A program made the translations under genes and the position numbers. Source: Akebia trifoliata (Eukaryota; Streptophyta; Magnoliopsida; Ranunculales; Lardizabalaceae). From it: 64,000 nucleotides of DNA. Each line of letters begins with the position of its first letter. The stretch's first letter is position 1. Location: assembly GCA_017979445.1 (NCBI GenBank), contig CM030715.1, positions 32,609,756 to 32,673,755 on the forward strand, in the 5' to 3' direction. The notes beneath the pieces are model-generated. The model made no database searches and was not told the origin of the DNA. It saw nothing but the letters and a program-made list of their open reading frames with translations. Below are positions 37,780-49,090 of this stretch, piece after piece.

Positions 37780-38757
37780 GGGGGTGTTTGTTTAACGCTG
37801 ATTTCAGCACTTAATGCTAAATGCAATTCAGCTTCAGCAATCAACACGTTTGTTTACTCAACATTTTCAGCACTTATTGCTGAAAAATAAGTGAAAAGCA
37901 TTAAGTGAAGTTGGATCACTTAATTTTTTTGCTGAAGCGGTAAGCATCGGTCTTTTTCAACACGGACAAGTATGCCCTTATACTTGAAATGATATTATCT
38001 CTTATGTCCTATGGATAATGATATAAACACCTCACAAATTAATAAGGTAATCCACACTAATATTATCTCTCCTATTTTCTCTCTCATCTACGTATTTAAA
38101 TAATATTAATTCAAATTAAAAAATAATATTAATTCAAATTAAAAAAATAATATTAATTTAAATTAAAAAATAATATTAATTCAAATTAAAGAAAGAGAAA
38201 GTTTCGACCCTTAAAGGGTCGAAATTTTCTCTCTCCTCTACGTATTTAAATAATATTAAATATTTCGAAAAAAATAAAAGAGGAGAGAGAAATTTTCTCT
38301 TTTTTTTTGAAATATTTAATATTTAATATTTAATGAAATATTTATATTTAATATTCTCTCTCTTTAATTTGAATTAATATTATTTTTTAATTTGAATTTA
38401 AAAAAATTTAAATTTACTTTTTAAATGATGTGGAGGAGAGAGAATTTGTTCGGTTAGGTTCCCAAAACGAATTTTATTAAATTTAGTATTTTTTTAATAA
38501 ATAATTTTTATTTTTGAATTTTATTAATAATTTTCCCTTAAACATACAACTGTTGAAAAGGGTAATATAGTCAATTTACCAGTTTTCAGCATTAAGTAAC
38601 AAACAGATTTATGTGATTACAACGCTTAATTTGAATCAATTCAGCACAATTCAGATCGGTAAACAGACAACAATTTCAGCACTTAAATTCAGCGCTTATA
38701 CAGTTTCAGCAATTATAATCATTCAACACTTATTTATTCAGTTTAACAAACAATACC
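37780..38757. mobile_element. Tourist/Harbinger-like element (978 bp), unit 2 only
   Basis: Ends GGGGGTGTTTGTTTAACGCT and, reversed, GGTATTGTTTGTTAAACTG. TAA on both sides (37777-37779, 38758-38760). The inside carries a long inverted pair of TAATATTAATTCAAATTAAA repeats (38100-38400). Unit 1 has the uninterrupted site near 32391. Confidence 0.85.
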
Positions 38758-38966
38758 TAAATCTGAAAAGGAAAAAGTATTGTGATCGTGGTTCATGGAC
38801 CTCATATTGTTGATGATGAGAGAATCACACAAAATGAATTTAAAAAAAAAACTAGAGATACATATGGAATTTAATTTTGTGTGGCTTTAATCCACACATG
38901 GCCCACAAATGATTAATCACCAATAAAGTTGTAGGACACCACTTGATGGGTTGATTTTCTTAGGCT

Positions 38967-39176
38967 CATGGTTTTAAACTTGTTTTGACTTCTTGTCTTA
39001 TCTCGTCCACGAACAAGATCGAGTCATCTTGAACGAATATTCAATTTGTTTGAGTCGATTTGAATGAGATTTTAAAAAATGCCTTAAGATTAGAACTACC
39101 CATGTCTTTGAGATGACTTGTGTTGCATCTCGTTGGTAGACAATACCAAGACAACTTGGTCGAAATTCAAAACCAT
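38967..39176. repeat. Family J inverted-repeat element, unit 2
   Basis: Counterpart of 32559-32765; ends CATGGTTTTAAAC and ATTCAAAACCATA. Confidence 0.6.
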
Positions 39177-39795
39177 ACTTAGACCATAGGAAGTCTAAGA
39201 ATCATGAGTTGAAATTTTTTGTTTTTTTAATATTTTGATGAAAAAGGTTTATGACAGCTTTTCTTTCTCAAATTGTTGTAGGTTGGGTTGATCTAACTAA
39301 GGTTTGCTTAAAGAAAATCACACATTTGTCTATTTTCTTTTTAGAAGATAGTGGTTTAACAACAATATTTGAAAAACCAAATTAGCACCACATCTGTGTT
39401 TGACCTTATAAAAAAAAATCTTTAACTATTATATTAAAAGAAGGCCGATTAAAGTGGATTGACACTAACATTTGCCTCCACATTTGTATGTAACTCTATT
39501 ATTATAAAGTTCATTTTTATCATCAAATCAATTAAATTTGCAATCAGTTGTTCCTTACACATTCAAGTGCTACTTCAAGTTGTCGTTGTAGTAAGACTCT
39601 ATTTTAAAGTAGAACAAGCTCCTTATACATTCAAGTACTACTTTGATAATCATTTTAGTTTTCTAAAATTGCAAAAGTATCTTTTCAATACAAAAGGCCC
39701 CCATCTAATGATAAAACATGATATACAATTAGATTATTTATTTAAAAAATGTGAAATAAATTTTATTGTAATTATATATATATATATATATATAT

Positions 39796-40033
39796 TTCCT
39801 TTTGAAAATTGGGTATCCATGTAGACAGTGGACCAGGTGCATATATGGGCTTTACTCAGTCCATAGACCATGGTTTTGTCCAAGGACCAGTCCCAAGGCA
39901 CGTGCAACGCCCGCACATCACACAAACCAGGTAAGCGGCCCCTGAGGAATTATTGCTCATACTAGGTATTGAGCTCACGACATACGGGCATTAACTATTT
40001 ATTGGTCCAAAATTACCATTCAACCAACCCCTC
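39796..40033 (-). mobile_element. Au-like SINE, copy 5 (unit 2)
   Basis: Counterpart of 33402-33642. Its minus-strand tail abuts the (TA)n run at 39774-39795. The head GAGGGGTTGGTTGAATGG keeps the box A-like shape. Confidence 0.75.
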
Positions 40034-40149
40034 GGGTTTCTATATTCATAATTTTTTTTAATCATGTATCTAACCTAGTTTTTGTAATACATGTGAGTTT
40101 GCACATACCACCTACTAGTAGCATTAATATGAGTTATTTGTAAAAAGAA

Positions 40150-40490
40150 ATATATATATATATACACAACATGTTTTGTCCTATATGGGTGGCTAAAAGT
40201 TTCGAATTGAACTGATTTTTAGTGTGGAGATCATCTTTACAAAAAATCAGCTCAATCCGAAACTTGTAACCTCATCAAAAGTGGTTTATAAAAAATGGAC
40301 AATCCATGATTCTTCAACTCATAAATGTGGGGTTAGAAGTTTTAGAATTAACTGATTGTTGGCAAGGTGGATCTCCTCGTCATAGAGATCATCTTCACCA
40401 AAAATCAGCCCACATAGGACAAAACACATTATAAATATATGAGTAGATATATGTGTACACGGATCTTGACTCATATATATATATATATAA
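40150..40490. mobile_element. Family C MITE inside a (TA)n microsatellite, unit 2 only
   Basis: TA runs on both sides. The ends read ACATGTTTTGTCCTATATGG and, reversed, ATGTGTTTTGTCCTATGTGG. Internal AAAATCAGC modules lie in opposite orientations. The matching place in unit 1 (33747-33777) is an unbroken TA run, so this is a true insertion. Confidence 0.85.
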
Positions 40491-40637
40491 ATATAAATTT
40501 AATAGAAAAGTACCATATCCTAAAGATTTGATTTCCGTTCATGTATTTTACTTTATCCAAAGCCAAATCTTATGTCAATGAGAGAAATATTATAAAGGAA
40601 AATGCTGAATTGACTTCCTTTGATATTGTGCTCATCA

Positions 40638-40961
40638 GGAGCAGAGTTAGGATTTTATTGTATTGCGGGTAAACTATAGTTAATGGTACACTTGAAGAGT
40701 TTGAAGATAATGGTTTTGGAGAGAAATTTTGAAGTTTTTGTTTGGAAGTTGAAGAAAATGATATTTGGGTTTTTTTCAATTAGTCTATGAGAGAAGGTAG
40801 TTAAGAGATAATACCATCTTCAAAAACTAAAAGGGTATGGGGGGCAAAAATTGGAGGGAGTGAAGGCAAATAAGATATGTAGTTAGTTGAAAAATAAAGG
40901 GTTATCTTAAAGTTCTGTGCGGGCAATTGCCTTTGCAGGCTCCTTACGAGCTCCATCCTGA
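40638..40961. mobile_element. hAT-type MITE (CAGGAGC ends), unit 2
   Basis: Ends CAGGAGCAGAGTTAGGA and GAGCTCCATCCTG. The body matches 33925-34255. Confidence 0.65.
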
Positions 40962-41574
40962 TGCTTATGTGGCAATTTTGAGACTAGTGTCGAAAGAAGT
41001 CAGTTTAGAACGACCCCATTGTTAAATATTTAAAATGATCAATGTTAAAAGTGTTAATTGTTAATTAAATTTTCTTTTCTCTATATGTTTGTAAGATGGA
41101 AAAGAATCTTGATGGTAATTTTCTCTAATATGAGAAGTGATGAGGTTGGTGGCTATGTCAATGGTTTAGACATATGTGTAGTTATGTGCACATAACCATC
41201 ATAACCAAAAGCATTTAAATACATCGAAATTTTATTGATTTCGATTTTGAACTAAACATTTGTTACGAAAAAGACATTTAGAAGAAATTGATTCTTTGAC
41301 TTAGCAATCATACAAACTTTACTTATCTCCTTTACGCAACAGAATTAAAATAACATAACCTATGATAGATGTTGACTAATGGAGCTTCAATAATGTTATT
41401 AGACAGCCTTAAGTAATTATATTACTGGCTTAAACATTTATTTTATCATATGTGAAAAGCTCCATAATATATAAGTAACAACTTAATAATACATACGTTA
41501 CTACTTAATATTTTAACATAAAGGAGGGAAGAGATGAAAAACTTGCTTATCCATAATCTCTAATTAACATTTAA

Positions 41575-42830
41575 TTATAGAGTGTTGATAATTTGACGGA
41601 CTTTTGGGAGATGGACTTGATGCACGCTGATGTGGAAGCACATAACTTATTAAAAAAAATAAAAATGAGAAAATGAGAGTTTCTCCATCTTGCTCATAGT
41701 GAAAAAAAAAAAAAAAACTTTTAGATCTGATCACCTAGTGACATTCAAAATTATGATCCGATGAAATAGGGTTGTAAAGGATAAAATTATATGACTTATA
41801 AAAAAGAAAAAAAAAATAATTATTTTTCACTGTTGAATTTTATTTTTAAATGTGGGTGCTTGGTAGCCATCTGGATCAAGCTCGAAAAATAATTATTTTT
41901 AATTTAATTGTTTTTTAATATGAATATTTTCATAAAATCTAAATGTCTTTGTTGTTGGATGTCAATGTGGGCCTAACACTTCTTTTTAAGATTTGAAATT
42001 TTAAAAAATAAATATGTAGAAGAGAACAGGCAAGATAGAGATAGGGGTGTCAATGGGTACCCATTTACTCGAAACCGAATCGGAATCGAAATCGAAATCC
42101 AAAACCCCGATTCCGGTTCCTTTTTTATTGGAATCGATTAGAGTCGGGTCTAATATGGAATCGAACCAATAGGAATTGGAACCATTAGGTTTTATCCGAT
42201 AGGTACCCACGGGTACCTGGAATCGATTTATTTTGTCATTTATTTTTACATTATACATGATTCGAGGTAATCATATATTTTAAAACTAATATATATGATA
42301 TAAAATTCTTCAAATTTTATATAAACTAAATATTTGAATTTAAGATGAGTCATTTCTTTCTAAATTTATTACTTGTAAATGAAATACATTTTAATATTTG
42401 AAAATAAAAATCATTAAATCATTAAATCATTATTTTAGTGGAACAAGTTATTATTAAGTTGATACTTTACAAGTAAAATGTTATTTTTTATAATTTTTTA
42501 TTTATTATAATGGTTTTGAAATAATTTTTCTCATTCGATTATTGAGAATTGAAATTGACGAGTACCTGTGATTTTTGATTGTTTCGATTCTGGTTCCACT
42601 TATTTTAAAATCGGAACTGGAATCAATAAGAGCCGGAGTTGATAAAATATAAAAGTTATGATTCCAAACATCCTAGGAATCGAACCGGAATTGACCCATT
42701 GACACCCCTAGAGAGAGAGAGAGAAACTTTTTTTCTTTCTCTTTAATAAATTATGTGTTTTTACGTTAGCATGCGTCAAGTCTGTCCACCAAAAGTCACA
42801 TTATCAGCACTTTTAATTAAAATAGATTCA
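41575..42830. repeat. Partial third unit of the tandem duplication
   Basis: 41580-42035 matches 28940-29375 of unit 1 and 42711-42830 matches 29375-29480. The two parts are separated by the hAT element 42042-42710. Similarity fades after about 42830. Confidence 0.75.
42042..42710. mobile_element. hAT-type element (669 bp) inside unit 3
   Basis: Perfect 17-bp inverted ends TAGGGGTGTCAATGGGT and ACCCATTGACACCCCTA. Flanks GATAGAGA and GAGAGAGA agree at 7 of 8 bases. Unit 1 has the uninterrupted site near 29370. No open frame large enough for a transposase. Confidence 0.9.
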
Positions 42831-43751
42831 CAAGTGTGGAGCTCGTTATCTATTATAAAATTAAGGTTTGTTTCTTTATTATTATTTTTAAATCAAGTAG
42901 GTGACAAGATCACCAAGTTGACGAGCTATGAGACAAAGTGTCACAGTGACATGTGCTTTTGAAGATTTCGTAATGTTGACATCTTATTGTAGCAATCAAA
43001 GTTTTGGGTTTATAGAAAAGAGGTGCGATATTTCTGACCCGAAAATTTTCACCCAATCTGTACTCAGTTGACGTGGCAAATGCACATAATCATATATATT
43101 TTTCTTCGGGATACACAATTATTAGTCTTTGGATCACTCAATGGAATTATCTAAAACTGTTAGAGAGAAAAACATTAACATGGGTCAGTTGGAATATACT
43201 ACTCTCAAGCATTCTCTATAAAACAATCAGCAAAACAGATCCTTATTAAAATCTCAATTGATATGTGTCTTTTTTCTAATCTCAAATGTGTACGTTTATG
43301 GAAGATTTTTCTTTTCTGCTAGGAAAACAATGGTTAGTGTGGTTAGCATGAAGGTTTGTTCAATGAGTTTTGAACCCAATCATCAAATCTACTCTCCACG
43401 CACCTTACTAACTTAGTTGTTTGATGAAAGACCTCGAGCAACGTTTGAGATTAGAAGAGTCCGACCCAATTTAATAGGACAACAATTGTGACAACATCTA
43501 TGACAATGGGAGGATTGAAACTCAATGTCTTTACTTCTTGAGACGTGATCTTGACCATCTCACCAACTCTTGAGGGTTAATAGGTTGAGTATTTTTCAAC
43601 CATGAATTTATTCATTGAAATTTATTTTCAAATCATGAGAACACGCTACCAGATTTTGGACTCAATTTGGATGTCTGAGTACGAGAGGCTCTTTTGTAAA
43701 TTAAGAGAGAGAGAGAGATGGATTTTTTTTTTCCATAATTTTTATGAAATA

Positions 43752-43937
43752 AATTAAGAGTTGTGTTGGGGTGACACAAACGGAGACACAAAGGTGACTA
43801 AATCTCGTGGTGTTGTGCACAGTACCATAGATGCTTTTCCGCGAGATACGAGTAAAAAGCATCTATGATTATGTGCGTGCCACCACATCATTTTTGTCAC
43901 CTTTGTGTTTCCATTTGTGTCATTCCAGCATTTTTCA
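43752..43937. repeat. Foldback family A copy
   Basis: Left GTTGTGTTGGGGTGACACAA, mirrored right TTGTGTCATTCCAGCAT. Inverted inner pair AAGGTGAC/GTCACCTT and the GATACGAGTAAAAAGCATCT core. Confidence 0.75.
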
Positions 43938-44220
43938 TAAATTAAATAATATGATAAATTCAAGCATGACTTACTGAACTAGTTAATCACAAGCGTACTA
44001 ATAAATAAATAAAAATCAAAAATCAAAAGTTAGAAATTATTTATTTATTTAATTAAATTTTTTTTTTTTTTGGTTCACCTTAATGAGCCGTTTCATGGGT
44101 CAGTGGATGCGGGAAATGGAGAGGGGCCCACCATGCGGACATGATCAATCAATCTCCCATGTTACCACTGATTCAGTCCTACCCTACCCCATTAATGTTG
44201 GGAGTTCAGAAACGGTACTA

Positions 44221-44296
44221 TCACCGCACCAGTGTCTCTTTCCTTCTCAATTGAATTATCACCGCACCAGTGTCTCTTTCCTTCTCAATTGAATTA
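44221..44296. repeat. Perfect 2 x 38 bp tandem repeat
   Basis: TCACCGCACCAGTGTCTCTT and the next 18 bases are repeated immediately at 44259 without change. Confidence 0.9.
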
Positions 44297-44504
44297 ACGT
44301 TTGATTTATGATTTTATCTACCCAATTGCTTTAATTCTTTTAGGAATTTTCTAACCTCAAATCATATTTAATACATTGCATCAAAACTAATCATAGATGG
44401 ATCTATTTTATTTGGGCATCCCTAGGGGACATCCTTTGTTTGATGGAGAGTCTCAACCACCTTTGAGGTAATTTCAATCTTTTTAATAGGAAAATATGAA
44501 TAAT

Positions 44505-44628
44505 GCTGAAGTGATCTCAAGATTGTACCTCATATCGCACATCCTAACGTAAAAGTGTATGGGAGCATAACGTAAGGATGTGTGATGTGAGGTACAATCT
44601 TGAAGTCACTCCAGCACCACTCAGAAAA
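44505..44628. repeat. Short foldback family A relative
   Basis: Left TGCTGAAGTGATCTCAAGAT, mirrored right CTTGAAGTCACTCCAGCA, with ACCTCATATCGCACATCC against its reverse. No GATACGAG core, so perhaps a sub-family. Confidence 0.6.
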
Positions 44629-44699
44629 TATTAGGCTCAAAAATGTTCTTGGGGATTTTTTAGAAAAATGAAACTTGAGAAAATTTGTCCTCATTTGAG

Positions 44700-45067
44700 G
44701 GAGTGATCCAGAAGACAAATCCAGGGAAAGGGAAAACATCTTCTGGCTGGGTCATGAATATATGTGGGTTTTGCTTCAAAATAGAAAGGTCATCACACTT
44801 GTCGCTGGCCGACCGTGTGTCACCAACCATTTAGATTTCGTCACAAGTTCGATCAAAGAGATGGGTTCCTCATAGGCTCTCATATATGATTGAATTATCT
44901 TTGAATGTGGTTATCAAGATAAATGTTACATACCAAGCAAGTACACACCACCGAGTAGCTTCAACTTGTGCTTGTAGACTGAAGGTTTTAGGAAGAGAAA
45001 GTTGAAGAATTAAAAGCTTAGAAGGGAAGTTGTATGGGGGAGAGGTGGAAGGGGAGGTTTTGGCCAA
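44700..45067 (-). pseudogene. Decayed LysM-domain paralogue
   Basis: The minus strand aligns along its whole length to the intact LysM gene at 59759-60100. It shares the same start, the same membrane-segment region (ATRWCVLAWYVTFILITTFKD) and clear traces of the RTCDE..LVGE..TLH and HNPHIHD..DVFPGL segments. The reading frame breaks after the membrane segment (stop near 44870). Small insertions and deletions in the LysM half shift the frame further, and the YVTFILITT stretch carries changes next to the membrane segment. Homology continues upstream past the start to about 45145, including the ACACGTG region, so this is a DNA-level duplicate and not a retrocopy. It would make at most a 65-aa membrane stub. 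Confidence 0.8.
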
Positions 45068-45635
45068 TGGTGGGGGTGCATGGGAGATTCAACGACTCAA
45101 CGACACGTGACATTGGCTCGAAGTGTTATGTGCATCCTCTTCTTTTACCTCAAATTATCGGAAGGGCTTGCTCTTGTTTATCTTTACTATTATAATGAGC
45201 AAAGTAGAAGTGATTCAACACCAAAGCTTGGATTCCAAAAATGCTCCCATCTTAACATTTAAACTTAATATAATTATAGTCATTTTGGTCCAAATTCAAA
45301 ATTATCGTAAAATCACATTTTTAGTTATCAAAATTATAAAAACCATCTCTTTTACATTACAAATAAACCCTTTAGAAACATGTTTATTTGCACATTTCAC
45401 TTCATAGTGATTTATAATTTTCAATCACAGGAGCAAGCTTCTCACTTCAAGACCCAAATGATAAGCCACTGTGAAGACAAAAAGAATCTAAATACAGTGA
45501 TGATTTCCTTCATGATATTTTAAAGTGATGACAACCTTGTCGTTTTAATGTCATCTACAAGTGATATCTCATCTAGTGGCTTTGCTCGTTTCATTAACAG
45601 ACTCTTATACAAAAGTGAAGAGCTCTTCATAGGCC

Positions 45636-46116
45636 ATAAAATGGGTTGGATTTTATCCAAAATCTAAGTAAACTGATTTTAACGGGTTTGGACACTTTTA
45701 CTAGATCCAAATAATAATATAGGTCGAATACGGGTTGATGCCCAATGACCCGAGTCAGATACAAATCCGTCCTTATATCTACCTAGATCCGAATTGTATA
45801 TTGCTTTGAATATTTTTATGTTTTTCAAAATATCTCTCTCCTACTATTACAGTGTAATATGAATAGAATAACAATTAGAAAAGATATACAAAAAGAAAAA
45901 AAAATGTTGAACCTTTAGTAATTTTCCAATCCAACCAATCCAAATAAAGTAATTTGGTTATATCAAATCCAAATCTGGATTTAATGAAAGCAAAATGACT
46001 CGGATATGATTTTAGCTAATAAGGTCCGAATCGGATTCAGATATGGATACAAAAATAAAATTTGGTTGGAATATGAATATGCACAGCTGGCCCGAATCCA
46101 ACCCATGTTTTATCTT
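45636..46116. mobile_element. Probable terminal-inverted-repeat element
   Basis: Ends ATAAAATGGGTTGGATTTTA and, reversed, ATAAAACATGGGTTGGATTC. The interior repeats CCAAATCC/GGATTC-type motifs. About 480 bp. No clear target duplication. Confidence 0.5.
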
Positions 46117-46770
46117 TAATTTGCAAATCATCAAAATACAGAACAACTTCCCAAAAAATTGAACTGTTTTTTTTTTAAATCTCAAGATCAAATAAGAAAT
46201 CATTAAACCAATTTTCTACAACACATCTTAGAATTCTAACTCACAATCTATAGTTATTCCTCACCTATAATTACCCCAAAATCAAAAGAAGCAATAATAT
46301 TAAAAGTAGGAATATCATGCCAAGGATTCTTAGGAGTGATTGAGAAGCTTGGTATGTCAATAAAGATTTTAATCAGTAAGGATTCATTCAAAGGCAAGAT
46401 AATATTGCATTCATATTGGGACAATGGAACTTTGGACCTTGGGCTATGAGTGTATGACTAGTCTTGGTTTAATTTAATGAAATAGATTTGGGGCTTTGGA
46501 GCTTAATGGACTGGACTGGACTTTTTGCGGCAATTTTGATCAATGGGCTTAGGCTTTTATTATTGAACTTCACCCATTGCCCTAACTTTAAGCCCAAACT
46601 AATCATGGATTGCTTATACTCATTGTTTGTTTTGATATAAACATATGAAGACTTTACTTTCAACATATTATTGCCTTGGTGTTTTTGGTATATTGGTTAG
46701 GTGTCTATCAAATGTTATTAAAGTGAATATCTTTTCTCAGGCTAAAATCTTAACAGGAGCGACTGAACTA

Positions 46771-47003
46771 CATGGTTTTAAAACTCGGTTACACGTCTTG
46801 TCTCGTCTCATCCATGCCAGATACTGAGTCGTCTCGGTTGAGTTTTCCGATACATTTGAGATGTTTAGTTCAAAATTTTGAAAAATGAACGTGGGATTTT
46901 AAATCTCAATCGAAAAATTGACTTGTCCGTTCGTCTTATCCGTGCTTGATAGTGAGATGACTCGGACAATACATCTCAGTCTTGGACGAGTTTTGAAACC
47001 ATG
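46771..47003. repeat. Family J inverted-repeat element (best copy)
   Basis: Inverted ends CATGGTTTTAAAACTCG and CGAGTTTTGAAACCATG. Inner GAGTCGTCTCGG and GAGATGACTCGG. About 230 bp, non-coding. Confidence 0.7.
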
Positions 47004-47161
47004 CTGCACTATCGTACCTCGGGTCCAATCTGAACATCGCCATAGAAGGTGTGATCGAGTATGCCAATCCACCAGAAGGTAGTCTACCAGGTACATCAAG
47101 TAGAAGCGACAACATAGGGATCCAAAAGAATGGTACCAGAGTGAAAGCCACCGCAGAGTGG

Positions 47162-47210
47162 CACTACAAGAAAAGTGGGAAATAGGAACGACTGTTTAAA
47201 ACGACAGTAA
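47162..47210. mobile_element. CACTA-type transposon end
   Basis: CACTACAAGAAAA is the canonical plant CACTA terminus, and it is followed by subterminal CGACTGTTTAAAACGACAGT inverted motifs. The opposite end was not found, although ACGGTTAAAAACGGTTCC at about 47569 looks like more subterminal repeat. It may be a truncated non-autonomous element running right to about 48 kb. Confidence 0.5.
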
Positions 47211-48152
47211 GGCTGCTGGTTTTTTGGTGCCTTCTGTTACATCTCTAGGCTCTGATGAACTTCATCCTTATTCATCTCCTTTAGATCTCAGAACCATTGT
47301 TGATGAGGATGCTAGTGTTTGTACTATAAATTATAATCTTTTTCTTATAATAAATTCTAGGCCCAATCTTACACTCTCTCCCTCGAACGGAAGAGAGGTT
47401 ACTAGCACACATTGTCTCAGAAACCTGATCCATTAAAAACCTGGCTGCTCATTAGTAATGAATCTGTCATTGCAAGCCGAGTAAACCATAGATCGCTTGG
47501 TGGTGTGGTTTTCGAACAATGAAATCTATTAAGAATAGTGTGTAGGATTAAAGAGCTGACACTTAGGTACGGTTAAAAACGGTTCCTAATTACCTATTTT
47601 TGTGCGTATAGTTTTTCAAAATAATAGTTGACTAAAAACCGTTTTTTTATTTTTTATTTTCATTCAAAGGGGTCTGATTTATGTAGAAAAAAATGGGTAG
47701 GACCTTGTCTATCCAATTCTAACTTGATTGGATAGAAAAATCTCTCTTTTGATTTAGATTTTTTTTTTTTCTTTTCTAGGGAGCTCCATTTTTTCCCCAA
47801 AGGTTATAATTAGAGGACATTAATTATTGACTAAATAATAATTAATATTAAAAACCTATTTTTAAGACTAATGATAATATGACGCTATTTTTTTTTTGTC
47901 TAGACGACCGCTTCTACTCCCTGACATGGCAGTTACAGAACCATAAATCTTTTTCTTGCGTATCATCTCTATTGTTCTGTTATGGGGGCATCTTAAAAAA
48001 AGAGTGTCGGACCATCATGATTCTATTTTTAAACCAAATTTGAGTCAGGAGCCGTTAATTTCATCCTTGATAAATGGTTGACTTAGTAGCCACGAGTGGC
48101 TGCATTCTACTTTGTTCATAAAGAAAAAAAGAATGGAAAAACTAACATGAAT

Positions 48153-48157
<5 letters not shown>

Positions 48158-48213
<56 letters not shown>

Positions 48214-48570
48214 TTGCGTTCAATGGCAAACTTTTTAGCAAACTTTTTGGCAAAACATTTTTCAAAACATGAGTTAGAAGTTTTGGAATGGGCTGATTTT
48301 TGGTGAGGATGATCTCTACGGTGAGGAGATCATCCTCAGCAAAAATCAGCCCATTCCAAAACTTCTAACCCATGTTTACAAGTTGAAAAATCGTGGACCG
48401 TCCATTTTTTGTAAACTAGTTTTGATGGGGTTAGAAGTTTTGGAATGGGCTGATTTTTGGTGGGGATGATCTCCTCACCGTAGAGATCATCCCCACCAAA
48501 AATCAGCCCATTCCAAAACTTCTAACTCATGTTTTGAAAAATGTTTTGCCAAAAAGTTTGCTATTGAACG

Positions 48571-48616
<46 letters not shown>
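48158..48616. mobile_element. Family C MITE flanked by long (TA)n runs (best copy)
   Basis: TA runs at 48158-48210 and 48573-48616. Inverted ends begin GCGTTCAATGGCAAACTTTT and TAGCGTTCAATAGCAAACTT (reversed), extending about 45 bases. Inside are two near-perfect hairpins (about 48265-48368 and about 48425-48528), each with AGTTTTGGAATGGGCTGATT against its reverse, joined by a GGACCGTCCATTTTTTGTAA spacer. Confidence 0.85.
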
Positions 48617-48620
<4 letters not shown>

Positions 48621-48839
48621 GAAATCAAATTTTGGTACTATTTTCCATCATTTTTCTTCTTGTTTGATATTACAGTAGAACATTAAAAATCTTGTAAAAT
48701 ATAATGTTCTTTATTTATTTCACAAAATAATTTATTAAAAAGATCTTTGTTTTAAGACATGTTTATGTATTAACAATTAAAATAATAAAAAATGAAAACC
48801 AAATTTTCAAGGGGTATTGGTAGGGTAGTGTTGCCTTCT

Positions 48840-49090
48840 CTCTCTCCTTATAATTTTGAGTTGAATCCCCAAATTTATCATGATATCAGAGCACGACTTT
48901 CTTTCTTCCATGGGTATATTGAGTTTAGTCCCATATCGGATACTCATTGCCTTATTTTCTCCTTATATGCTCTACTCATTGTCAATTGATTTTAAGTTGG
49001 ACCTCAAATTTATCAGGTAGTTATATTATATGCTCCACTTATTGCCAATTGATTTTTAGTTGGACCACCAAATTTATCAGGTAGTTACAT
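48840..49090 (+). mobile_element. TRIM-like LTR retrotransposon relic
   Basis: AAATTTATCATGATATCAGAGC at 48871-48892 looks like an LTR end plus a primer-binding site for initiator-Met tRNA (consensus TGGTATCAGAGC). Only about 28 bases later a second LTR-like block starts, TGAGTTTAGTCCCATATCGG. That block ends in AAATTTATCAGG, and part of it is repeated at about 49024-49081. With no internal coding region, this fits a miniature LTR element. Confidence 0.55.

Larger units (their letters stand above)
34860..41560. repeat. Tandem duplication, unit 2 (about 6.7 kb)
   Basis: Collinear with unit 1 (see that entry) but lengthened by three transposons absent from unit 1: 36331-37102, 37780-38757 and 40150-40490. 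It lacks the unit 1 segment 29140-30470. No gene in it. Confidence 0.85.

Noticed and set aside
44870..45067. An active 65-aa membrane protein
   Set aside because: It is the undamaged front part of the LysM pseudogene; the LysM half is broken, so a functional product is unlikely.
46936..47151. Minus-strand frame with a hydrophobic stretch (LVPFFWIPMLSLLLDVPG)
   Set aside because: Overlaps a family J element and ends near a CACTA terminus; I could not match it to a family. Possibly a captured exon, but unsupported.
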